Shown: one piece after another, positions 29,039 through 37,336 of the stretch
Numbering within the stretch: the first letter of the stretch is position 1
Layout of the letters: every line of letters begins with the position of its first letter
Assembly: GCA_018713185.1 (NCBI GenBank)
Contig: DVFQ01000071.1
Span: forward strand, 1 to 44,853
Length of the DNA: 44,853 bases
Reading direction: 5' to 3'
From: Candidatus Copromonas avistercoris (nom. illeg.)
GTDB lineage: Bacteria; Bacillota; Clostridia; Lachnospirales; Lachnospiraceae
Notes under the pieces: generated by a model
Database searches by the model: none
What the model was told of the DNA's origin: nothing
Seen by the model: the letters and a program-made list of their open reading frames with translations, nothing else
Position numbers and translations under genes: made by a program

Positions 29039-30166
29039 ATGGAATTTCTATGGGAAGGCCTATTGTCCATTACCTGGCAGCAGGCTGTAATGTATGTGGT
29101 GGGTGCATTATTGATCTACCTCGCGATCGAGAAGGATTACGAACCGTCCCTTCTTCTTCCGATGGGCTTTGGCGCGATCCTGGTCAACATTCCCGGAAGC
29201 GGCGCTCTGAACCAGTTTATGGAAGGCGCCGGGGAAACGCACGGTATCGTGCAGTGGCTGTTTGAAACCGGAATTGAGGCTTCGGAAGCATTCCCGCTCC
29301 TGCTGTTTATCGGTATTGGAGCGATGATCGACTTCGGTCCCCTTCTTTCCAATCCGAAGATGTTCCTGTTTGGCGCTGCCGCCCAGTTTGGTATCTTCTT
29401 TACCATCGTATTCGCGGCAATCCTTGGATTCGACATTAAGGACGCGGCTTCCATCGGTATCATCGGTGCGGCTGACGGCCCGACGTCCATCCTGGTATCT
29501 CAGGTATTAAAGTCCAATTATATCGGCCCGATCGCCGTAGCGGCTTATTCCTACATGGCGCTGGTGCCGATCATCCAGCCGGCTGTTATCAAGGTGGTTA
29601 CGACGAAGAAAGAGCGTTCGATCCATATGGCATATAAGCCGGGCCAGGTAACAAGATTTACAAGGATCGTATTCCCGATCATCGTTACTTTCGTCGCGGG
29701 TCTGGTAGCTCCGGCTTCCGTATCCCTGGTTGGTTTCCTGATGTTCGGTAACCTGATCCGTGAGTGCGGCTGCTTAAACAGCCTTTCTGAGACGGCTCAG
29801 AACACCCTTGCGAACTTGATCACTCTGCTCCTGGGTATTACGATCGCCTTCTCCATGCGTGCGGAAGACTTCGTAGCTCCTCAGACGATCATGATCATGG
29901 CTCTGGGACTGTTCGCGTTCGTATTCGATACGGTCGGCGGTGTTCTGTTCGCAAAGATCCTCAACATCTTCTCCAAGACGAAGATGAACCCGATGATCGG
30001 CGCTGCCGGTATTTCCGCGTTCCCGATGTCCGCCCGTGTAATTGAGAAGATGGGCGTATCGGAGGATCCCACGAACCATCTTCTGATGCATGCCATCGGC
30101 GCCAACGTATCCGGACAGGTTGCCTCCGCGGTAGCGGGCGGTATCATTCTCGGATTCTTTATGTAA
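29039..30166 (+). CDS. oadB: Sodium ion-translocating decarboxylase beta subunit (OadB family)
   Basis: DFGPLLSNPKMFLFGAAAQFGIF, IGIIGAADGPTSI, NPMIGAAGISAFPMSARV, ANVSGQVASAVAGG. Confidence 0.92.
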   Translation: MEFLWEGLLSITWQQAVMYVVGALLIYLAIEKDYEPSLLLPMGFGAILVNIPGSGALNQFMEGAGETHGIVQWLFETGIEASEAFPLLLFIGIGAMIDFGPLLSNPKMFLFGAAAQFGIFFTIVFAAILGFDIKDAASIGIIGAADGPTSILVSQVLKSNYIGPIAVAAYSYMALVPIIQPAVIKVVTTKKERSIHMAYKPGQVTRFTRIVFPIIVTFVAGLVAPASVSLVGFLMFGNLIRECGCLNSLSETAQNTLANLITLLLGITIAFSMRAEDFVAPQTIMIMALGLFAFVFDTVGGVLFAKILNIFSKTKMNPMIGAAGISAFPMSARVIEKMGVSEDPTNHLLMHAIGANVSGQVASAVAGGIILGFFM

Positions 30167-30178
30167 GGAGGAGAGATT

Positions 30179-30298
30179 ATGAGTGCAAATGTTCTTCAGG
30201 CCATCAACATTATGTGGATGGGCATGATCGGTATCTTTGTTGTAATTGGAATTCTTGCTCTGGTGGTTTATCTGCTGGCAAAGTTCGGAAACAAGTAA
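30179..30298 (+). CDS. Small OadG-like membrane subunit (39 aa)
   Basis: MSANVLQAINIMWMGMIGIFVVIGILALVVYLLAKFGNK; AAGGAGG RBS; single TM; immediately after oadB; below the ORF-track size cut-off. Confidence 0.75.
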   Translation: MSANVLQAINIMWMGMIGIFVVIGILALVVYLLAKFGNK

Positions 30299-30395
30299 AA
30301 TACGGGACAGGAGGTCTGTCCTGGAAATAAATGGTCGCGGGCTGCAAAAACGCGGCGGGAAAAGGGCGCTTGGGAATCGGTTCCGGGCGCTCTTT

Positions 30396-30755
30396 TTAGC
30401 TGATCATTCCGCCGGCCATTCCGCTGAGAGCGCACATGGCCAGTACGGAGAGGGGACGGATGGGCTCCGCCGTCATGCCGCCGCTTTGGGCCATGGACAT
30501 GCAAAACAGAAAGAGAAAGTAGAGGAGCCCGATGAGAAGGCCCCACAGGAAACGGCGGGTCTTCATGGTTTTTCCGGCAATGAGGCCGCCTAAGAGGCAG
30601 GACAGGATATAAACGGCGTTGACCGCCGCGTTGACCTCCGGCTCCCTTAGGTGGAACTGGAACAGGGCAAAGGAAAGGGCGGCTAAGAGGACCGCGGAGA
30701 TCACGTAGGTGACGATCAGGGTGCGGACAACGCGCCAGAGGGTATTGATCTGCAT
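30396..30755 (-). CDS. TIGR04086 family membrane protein
   Basis: About four TM segments; location beside SCIFF as typical for this family. Confidence 0.65.
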   Translation of the reverse strand: MQINTLWRVVRTLIVTYVISAVLLAALSFALFQFHLREPEVNAAVNAVYILSCLLGGLIAGKTMKTRRFLWGLLIGLLYFLFLFCMSMAQSGGMTAEPIRPLSVLAMCALSGMAGGMIS

Positions 30756-30920
30756 AAAAAACTCCTTTCAGGCCGGGCTTTGGATTTAGGGCCCGGGGTG
30801 TCACCACAATATATTCCGCCGGGCGTCCTGACATGCCTCATTATCCCTATTGCATAAAAGAAAATCGTATGATATAATTTCTTAACGAGTTTGAGAGTAG
30901 CGATATAGGAGGAACAGAAT

Positions 30921-31067
30921 ATGAGACACGTAAAGACATTAAGCTCCAACACATTAAAGAACAGCATGAAAAAGGGCGGCTGCGGCGAGTGCCAGACTTC
31001 CTGCCAGTCCGCATGCAAGACTTCCTGCACGGTTGGCAACCAGAGCTGCGAAAACAGCAATCGGTAA
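30921..31067 (+). CDS. scfA: SCIFF ranthipeptide precursor (48 aa, six Cys)
   Basis: MRHVKTLSSNTLKNSMKKGGCGECQTSCQSACKTSCTVGNQSCENSNR; AGGAGG RBS; upstream of a radical SAM maturase. Confidence 0.93.
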   Translation: MRHVKTLSSNTLKNSMKKGGCGECQTSCQSACKTSCTVGNQSCENSNR

Positions 31068-31088
31068 GCCGGGAAATCCAAATAATGG

Positions 31089-31108
31089 GGAGCCGGATGT
31101 CCGGCTCC
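31089..31108 (+). other. Stable hairpin between scfA and scfB
   Basis: GGAGCCGG-ATGT-CCGGCTCC, no U-tract. Confidence 0.6.
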
Positions 31109-31211
31109 GTGGGAAGACCCCTACGGTCCTATGACTGCAGGGGGATTCTTTTGAGAGCTTACAAGCTGCCGCGCCCTTGGGGGCGAAGGCAGAGAAATTG
31201 GAGATGCGACG

Positions 31212-32612
31212 TTGATACATCAATATAAAAATAACGGATATTACATCATTCTGGACGTAAATAGCGGCTCGGTCCATTCGGCGGACGCCCTTCTTTACGA
31301 CGCGGTGGAAATCCTTTCCGGGATTGTCCCGGATATGGAAACGCCGGCGCCTCTTACAAAGGAGCAGAAGCAGGCGGTCCGCACGGCCCTTGCGGGAAGG
31401 TACGAGGCGGCGGAGACCCTGGAGGTTCTGGAGGAGATCCAGGCATTGATCGACGCGGAAGAGCTGTTTACGGCGGATGTTTATAAAAATTATGTCATGG
31501 ACTTTAAGAAGCGGCAGACCGTAGTAAAGGCCCTCTGTCTCCATATTGCCCATGACTGCAACCTGGCCTGCAAATACTGCTTTGCCGAGGAAGGCGAGTA
31601 CCATGGACGGCGGGCGCTGATGAGCTTTGAGGTGGGAAAAAAGGCGCTGGATTTCTTGATCGCCAATTCCGGGAACCGGGTAAACCTGGAGGTGGATTTC
31701 TTCGGCGGGGAGCCGTTAATGAACTGGGATGTGGTAAAGCAGCTGGTGGAATACGGCCGTTCCCGGGAGAAGGAATGCAATAAGAAATTCCGCTTTACAA
31801 TCACCACCAACGGAGTCCTGTTAAACGACGAGATCATGGATTTCTGCAACCGGGAAATGAGCAACGTGGTTTTAAGCCTGGACGGACGCAAAGAGGTCAA
31901 CGACCGGATGCGCCCCTTCAGGAACGGCAGCGGAAGCTACGACCTGATCGTTCCCAAATTCCAGAAATTCGCGGAATCCAGAGGAACAAAGGACTATTTT
32001 GTCCGGGGAACCTTTACGAGAAATAATCTGGATTTTTCCAAAGATGTTCTTCATTTTGCCGACCTGGGCTTTAAAAAGCTTTCGATCGAGCCGGTGGTGG
32101 CGGATCCCAAGGAGCCCTATTCGATCCGCGAGGAGGATCTGCCCCAGATCATGGAGGAGTACGACCGCCTTGCCAAGGAATTTATTAAACGGAAGAAAGA
32201 GGGACGGGGCTTCCAGTTCTTCCACTTTATGATCGATCTGAACCAGGGGCCCTGCGTCGCCAAGCGGCTTTCCGGCTGCGGTTCCGGAACCGAATATCTG
32301 GCGGTTACGCCCTGGGGAGATTTCTATCCCTGCCATCAGTTCGTGGGCATGGAGGATTTCCTCTTGGGAAATGTGGACGAAGGAATTACCAACACGAAGG
32401 TGCGCGACGAGTTTAAGCTCTGCAACGTGTACGCCAGAGAAAAATGCAGGGACTGCTTTGCCAGATTCTATTGCAGCGGCGGCTGCGCGGCCAACGCGTA
32501 TAATTTCAGCGGGGATATTACCGGCGCTTACGAGATCGGCTGCGCGATGCAGAAAAAGCGGATCGAGTGCGCGATCATGATCCGGGCGGCCCTGGCGGAG
32601 GACGGAGAATAA
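31212..32612 (+). CDS. scfB: SCIFF radical SAM maturase
   Basis: CNLACKYCFAEEG radical SAM motif, SPASM-type Cys (CGSGTEYLAVTPWGDFYPCHQFVG, CRDCFARFYCSGGCAANAYNFSG); TTG start. Confidence 0.93.
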   Translation: MIHQYKNNGYYIILDVNSGSVHSADALLYDAVEILSGIVPDMETPAPLTKEQKQAVRTALAGRYEAAETLEVLEEIQALIDAEELFTADVYKNYVMDFKKRQTVVKALCLHIAHDCNLACKYCFAEEGEYHGRRALMSFEVGKKALDFLIANSGNRVNLEVDFFGGEPLMNWDVVKQLVEYGRSREKECNKKFRFTITTNGVLLNDEIMDFCNREMSNVVLSLDGRKEVNDRMRPFRNGSGSYDLIVPKFQKFAESRGTKDYFVRGTFTRNNLDFSKDVLHFADLGFKKLSIEPVVADPKEPYSIREEDLPQIMEEYDRLAKEFIKRKKEGRGFQFFHFMIDLNQGPCVAKRLSGCGSGTEYLAVTPWGDFYPCHQFVGMEDFLLGNVDEGITNTKVRDEFKLCNVYAREKCRDCFARFYCSGGCAANAYNFSGDITGAYEIGCAMQKKRIECAIMIRAALAEDGE

Positions 32613-32619
32613 GAGCTTT

Positions 32620-33768
32620 ATGAAATATGAGATTCTTGCAAAGGACGGACGGGCCAAACGGGCCCGGGTGGAAACGGTCCACGGCGTGATCGAAACGCCG
32701 GTGTTCATGAACGTGGGAACGGCGGCGGCGATCAAGGGCGCGGTTTCTACGGATGATCTCCGTCAGATCGGCACCCAGGTGGAGTTATCCAATACTTACC
32801 ATCTCCATGTCCGTCCCGGCGACCGGCTGATCAAGGAGCTGGGCGGCCTGCACCGGTTTATGAACTGGGACCGGCCGATCCTTACGGATTCCGGCGGTTT
32901 CCAGGTGTTTTCCCTGGCGGGTCTCAGGCGGATCAAGGAGGAGGGCGTTTATTTCAACTCCCATATCGACGGCCGGAAAATTTTTATGGGGCCGGAGGAG
33001 AGCATGCAGATCCAGTCTAACCTGGGTTCGACCATCGCCATGGCCTTCGACGAATGCGCGCCCCATCCCTGTACCAGAGAATATATGGAAAATTCGGTGG
33101 CGCGGACAACCCGCTGGCTGGAACGCTGCCGGATGGAGATGGACCGGCTGAACGCGCTTCCGGATACGATCAACCGGGAACAGCTGTTATTCGGCATCAA
33201 TCAGGGGGGAACCTTTGAGGATATCCGGATCCGCCATGCGGATACCATTTCCGGGATGGGCTGCGACGGCTATGCCTTAGGCGGCCTGGCGGTGGGCGAA
33301 AGCCATGAGGAAATGTACCGGATCCTGGATGTGACGGTGCCCCACCTTCCGGAGCGGAAGCCCACATATTTGATGGGAGTGGGAACACCGGCTAATATCC
33401 TGGAGGCGGTGGACCGGGGCGTAGACTTTTTCGACTGCGTCTATCCCACAAGAAACGGCCGTCACGGCCATGTATATACCAACCACGGAAAGCTGAATCT
33501 GTTTAACGAGCGGTTCGCAAAGGACATGCGCCCCATTGAAGAGGGCTGCGGCTGTCCGGCCTGCCGTTCCTACAGCAGAGCGTATATCCGCCATCTTCTG
33601 AAGGCGAAGGAAATGCTGGGAATGCGTCTGTGCGTTCTCCACAATCTTTACTTCTATAATACGATGATGACGGAGATCCGGGAAGCAATTGAAAATCACC
33701 GGTACGCCGAGTATAAGAAGCGCAAGCTGGAAGGCGTAACCGGAGATTATAAAGACAAGGAAAATTAG
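32620..33768 (+). CDS. tgt: tRNA-guanine(34) transglycosylase
   Basis: LTDSGGFQVFSLA, FGINQGGTFEDIR, GGLAVGESHEEMY, VDFFDCVYPTRNGRHG. Confidence 0.96.
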   Translation: MKYEILAKDGRAKRARVETVHGVIETPVFMNVGTAAAIKGAVSTDDLRQIGTQVELSNTYHLHVRPGDRLIKELGGLHRFMNWDRPILTDSGGFQVFSLAGLRRIKEEGVYFNSHIDGRKIFMGPEESMQIQSNLGSTIAMAFDECAPHPCTREYMENSVARTTRWLERCRMEMDRLNALPDTINREQLLFGINQGGTFEDIRIRHADTISGMGCDGYALGGLAVGESHEEMYRILDVTVPHLPERKPTYLMGVGTPANILEAVDRGVDFFDCVYPTRNGRHGHVYTNHGKLNLFNERFAKDMRPIEEGCGCPACRSYSRAYIRHLLKAKEMLGMRLCVLHNLYFYNTMMTEIREAIENHRYAEYKKRKLEGVTGDYKDKEN

Positions 33769-33787
33769 AAATGGAGGTGCAACGAGT

Positions 33788-34066
33788 ATGACAGGGAGCC
33801 CGGCATTTTGGATCGGATATGTGGTCCTGATCTTTGCGTTCATGTATTTTATCGCGATCAGACCTCAGCAGAAAGAGAAAAAGAAAATGCAGGAAATGAT
33901 GGCCAGCATTGCGGTCGGCGACAGCGTGCTGACGTCCAGCGGCTTTTATGGAGTCATTATTGATATGACGGACGATACGGTAATCGTAGAATTTGGAAAC
34001 AATAAAAACTGCCGTATCCCCATGCAGAAGCAGGCGATCGTTCAGGTGGAAAAACCGGAGCAGTAA
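33788..34066 (+). CDS. yajC: Preprotein translocase subunit YajC
   Basis: YFIAIRPQQKEKKKMQEMMASIAVGDSVLTSSGFYGVI. Confidence 0.93.
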   Translation: MTGSPAFWIGYVVLIFAFMYFIAIRPQQKEKKKMQEMMASIAVGDSVLTSSGFYGVIIDMTDDTVIVEFGNNKNCRIPMQKQAIVQVEKPEQ

Positions 34067-34074
34067 AAAGAAAA

Positions 34075-34115
34075 GACGCGTCTATACGGAGCTTTTCCGT
34101 ATCGGCGCGTTTTTT
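34075..34115 (+). terminator. Rho-independent terminator after yajC
   Basis: ACGCG...TATACGGA...TCCGTAT...CGCGT + TTTTTT. Confidence 0.7.
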
Positions 34116-35044
34116 TAATGCTGCTCTTTGATCTCGTTATTCCTGGAGTCAAACAGCTCCCGTAAAGCCGCCAGCTCCTTGGCGTACCGTCTGGAGGCGG
34201 CGGTGGGGTTGGAGCGGAAGCGGTTTCTTGTAAAGCGGATCTGTTTGGCGGTAATTCCGGTGAGGGCCTTTAGAAGCTTCAGCCTGCCGGCATACTTTTC
34301 CCGCCGTTCTTCGGCGCTCATATCCAGGAAGGTTTCCAGCCGGATCCCGGCCGACTTCCAAAGCTCGTCCAGGCTCATGCCCAGCAGGGAAGCCAGCTTG
34401 CCTTTCTGTGTTTCCAACTTTTCGCTGGCGGCCGCCAGACGGTCGCCGGCCTCCATTTTAAGGAGGGAGGTCTGAACCTGGAGGCTTTCCAGCTCCCTGC
34501 GGAACCGTTCCATTGCCTCCAAGGACCGGCCGAGAGCCAGAGCCGCTCTGGTGCAGACGATGGTATCGTAGAGGAAAACGGCGGATACGGCGGTGACAAA
34601 AAGGATATCCTGTCCGGCGGGGATCGCGAGGACGGCCCGGGCGATGGGACGGTGGACGATGTGGGTCATCAGGATCGTCAGGACGCCCCAGAACAGGGAA
34701 GATTCCAGGCAGATATATCCGTGAACATTGTATTTTTTATGACTGTAATCCCAGTAACGGATCTTAAACAAGCTTTCCATCGCCAGACCGGTCAGGTATT
34801 CCAGGGCGGTGGCGCCTACGACGCCGGAAAGATAGGTCAGGATCAGATTGTCCTGAAAGGGCAGGGAGACCCAGAGCATCATAACAGCCCCGCTGCCGTA
34901 AAGGGGCAGGAGCGGGATCCGGAGAAAGCCGCGGTTGACCGGGCGGTGCTGGAGGATCGATACATAGGACGATTCAAAGATCCATCCAAGGAAACAATAG
35001 AGATAGAAAAATGTAAGCCATTGGTACCAGGTGTATGTGTACAA
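34115..35044 (-). CDS. Putative ABC transporter permease (ABC_trans_CmpB/PF06541-like) with C-terminal coiled coil
   Basis: YLYCFLGWIFESSYVSILQHRPVNRGFLRIPLLPLYGSGA typical of the family. Confidence 0.75.
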   Translation of the reverse strand: MYTYTWYQWLTFFYLYCFLGWIFESSYVSILQHRPVNRGFLRIPLLPLYGSGAVMMLWVSLPFQDNLILTYLSGVVGATALEYLTGLAMESLFKIRYWDYSHKKYNVHGYICLESSLFWGVLTILMTHIVHRPIARAVLAIPAGQDILFVTAVSAVFLYDTIVCTRAALALGRSLEAMERFRRELESLQVQTSLLKMEAGDRLAAASEKLETQKGKLASLLGMSLDELWKSAGIRLETFLDMSAEERREKYAGRLKLLKALTGITAKQIRFTRNRFRSNPTAASRRYAKELAALRELFDSRNNEIKEQH

Positions 35045-35240
35045 GAGGCGGTCCTCCTTTGAAGTAAGTTCGGTTTTGCGCTAAAAATCTGCTAAGATGG
35101 CGGCGCAGTTTCATCATACGCTCCGAAAGCCTGTTTGACAAGGAAAAACAGGAGTCTTTTTGCTTACGATTTCATGAATGCGCCAACTTTTTCAACGAAA
35201 AAAACAGATCAGAGGAGATACAAAACAGGAGAACGACAAA

Positions 35241-35281
35241 ACAGGGCGTCTGGAGGCCGGTTGGCCGCTCAGACGCCCTGT
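35241..35281. other. Long intergenic hairpin
   Basis: ACAGGGCGTCTG...CAGACGCCCTGT 12-bp perfect arms, inner GGCC/GGCC. Confidence 0.6.
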
Positions 35282-35291
35282 CCGTGAGTTT

Positions 35292-35390
35292 AAAGGGGGA
35301 CCTGCCGGAATCTCACCGGCAGGATGAGTATGAAAAAGCTGTTGTCTGTTGACAGTGTTTAGTATGCCATGAAATTGTGTAGAAAGTGTG
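35292..35390 (+). ncRNA. Structured repeat element copy A (candidate ncRNA/leader)
   Basis: AAAGGGGGACC hairpin ATGAGTATGAAAAAGCT ... TGTGTAGAAAGTGTG; shares blocks and covarying hairpin with copy B. Confidence 0.55.
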
Positions 35391-35512
35391 GCGGGATTCT
35401 AAAATAACCGTGAAGATTCTAAAGAAAACCATAAGGAAAAAAGAAGAAAAAAATACAGGCACTAGGGATCGGAAAAGGATTCTTCCGGCGTCCGCAGCAC
35501 CTGTTTTCTCTG

Positions 35513-35656
35513 CAAAGGGGGACCGCCCCGAATTTCTTCGAGGCGGTATGAGTATGAAAAAGCTTTGTGTGTTCAAGTGCAACACTTGAAACAAAGGCAG
35601 GTTATCCTTTCGGATAACGTAAATGAATTATAAAGGATAGATGTGTACAAAGTGTG
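35513..35656 (+). ncRNA. Structured repeat element copy B (candidate ncRNA/leader)
   Basis: AAAGGGGGACC hairpin tATGAGTATGAAAAAGCT ... TGTGTACAAAGTGTG; further hairpins CAAGTG/CACTTG and GGTTATCC/GGATAACG. Confidence 0.55.
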
Positions 35657-35962
35657 AGTGATAAATGAAGAAATTATGAAGTTGCTTACAGTATGCTTAA
35701 GGCATACCCTTTGCGGGAGAAATTCTGCCGCCGCCGGGCTATGATGAGTTTTCGCCGGACATTTGCCGAAGTTTTGCCATTCTTTCGCTTGGGGTTTACG
35801 GGATTTTGCGATAACATTTTTTTCCGTTATCTGTTATACTGTAAGTGCCTGCCAAACCGTGAGAAGAAAACATGGACAAGGATACAGGCGAAACCACGAA
35901 ACAGCCACAGGGGAAAACGTGGACAAAACTTTGGATAATAAATGGAATGGAGTGAAAGGGCT

Positions 35963-37171
35963 ATGAGCAAATGGAAAGCCGGGCTGGCGGCAGCCGCCCT
36001 TATTTCACTGGCAGCGGCATTTCCTGCCTTCGCGACGGAGACCATCGATTTTGTAACGCTGGATATTTATATGGGAATCACGCCGGGAGAGAGCGGCAAC
36101 AATATGGGCGTCGGCGTGCGGTCGGACGGCTGCTATGTGGATGATTGGGAGATTACCAACGAATCCGGCGAATGGGAAGCGAGCGACCGGCCCAAGGTAA
36201 AGCTGATCGTACTGGCGGATGAGGAGTATGAATTTGCTTCGGATTTTTCCGCGGACAGCGTGGAGATCCTTGACGGCGCGGGAACCGTAACAAAGGTGGA
36301 GCGGGACGGAGACCAGACGTTATACGTCTACGCGACGATGCGCCGGATATCGGATCTGAATGATAAGTTTTCCGAGGACGATGATTACGATTCGGATGAC
36401 AAATATTCGGATGACGATGAGGATTATGACGACGGCTGCGACGAGGACGATGAGGATTATGACGAGGATTACGACGACGGCGATGATCACTACGATGACA
36501 GCGACGAGGATTACGACGAGTATGATGACGGCGATTCCTGGTATGATCTGGAAGTGTCGGGAGCCGGCTGGGATGATCAGGAAGGCGGCGTAGCTTACTG
36601 GGACGAGATGGACGATGCCAGACGGTACCAGCTGAAATTATATATCGACGATAAGCTGTATGAATCGGATCTGCTTTCGGAAGAAGCGTCCTATGATTTT
36701 TCTGAGTATTTTACCGAAGGCGGAAGCTACTATTATAAGGTAAGAGCGGTCCGCGGAAATAAGCGGGGCAGCTGGTGCGTTTCAGATGTTCTGGAGGTGT
36801 CGGATTCCGAGGCGGAACAGATTTACAGAAACGGCGGCTGGCAGGGAGACGAGGACTGGATCGACGACAATTCCGGCCCGGGAGCCGATCCGGCCGGTTC
36901 GGCCGTGTCCCCGACGGAGGGCGCTTGGTTAAAGGACGCGGTCGGCTACTGGTGGTGCAATCCGGACAAGACGTATCCGGTGAATTCCTGGAAGCTGATT
37001 GGCGGAAAGTGGTACTATTTTAATGAGCGCGGCTACTGTATGGAGAACGCCTGGATCCTGACGGACAATCAATATTATTACTGCGGCCAGGACGGAGCGA
37101 TGCTAACGGATACGGTTACGCCCGACGGATATTACGTGGATGGAAACGGCGTCTGGGTGTCCAGAAGCTGA
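35963..37171 (+). CDS. Secreted Asp/Glu/Tyr-rich protein with C-terminal cell-wall/choline-binding-like repeats
   Basis: Signal peptide MSKWKAGLAAAALISLAAAFPAFA; acidic tract DDDEDYDDGCDEDDEDYDEDYDDGDDHYDD; WKLIGGKWYYFNERGYCMENAWI repeats. Confidence 0.8.
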   Translation: MSKWKAGLAAAALISLAAAFPAFATETIDFVTLDIYMGITPGESGNNMGVGVRSDGCYVDDWEITNESGEWEASDRPKVKLIVLADEEYEFASDFSADSVEILDGAGTVTKVERDGDQTLYVYATMRRISDLNDKFSEDDDYDSDDKYSDDDEDYDDGCDEDDEDYDEDYDDGDDHYDDSDEDYDEYDDGDSWYDLEVSGAGWDDQEGGVAYWDEMDDARRYQLKLYIDDKLYESDLLSEEASYDFSEYFTEGGSYYYKVRAVRGNKRGSWCVSDVLEVSDSEAEQIYRNGGWQGDEDWIDDNSGPGADPAGSAVSPTEGAWLKDAVGYWWCNPDKTYPVNSWKLIGGKWYYFNERGYCMENAWILTDNQYYYCGQDGAMLTDTVTPDGYYVDGNGVWVSRS

Positions 37172-37336
37172 CGCTTTCGGAGACGGCAGAAAGAAATTTT
37201 ACAAAACCCCTTTAAAAACCCCTGACTTTTGTATATAATAAGGCTGATATTTTGCGCTCTGCCGTCCGGCGGAGCTGGAAGATAAAGGAAAGCAAAAAGT
37301 AAGTCGAGTGAAGCAGAGGAAAAACAGGAGGACAAA

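Noticed and set aside
36418-36540. GAC/GAT-rich stretch as a CRISPR or satellite repeat
   Set aside because: Irregular codon-level repetition within an intact ORF; no uniform repeat/spacer structure.
36360-36593. ORF MISFPRTMITIRMTNIRMTMRIMTT...
   Set aside because: Off-frame reading of the GAC/GAT-rich acidic tract; low complexity artefact.
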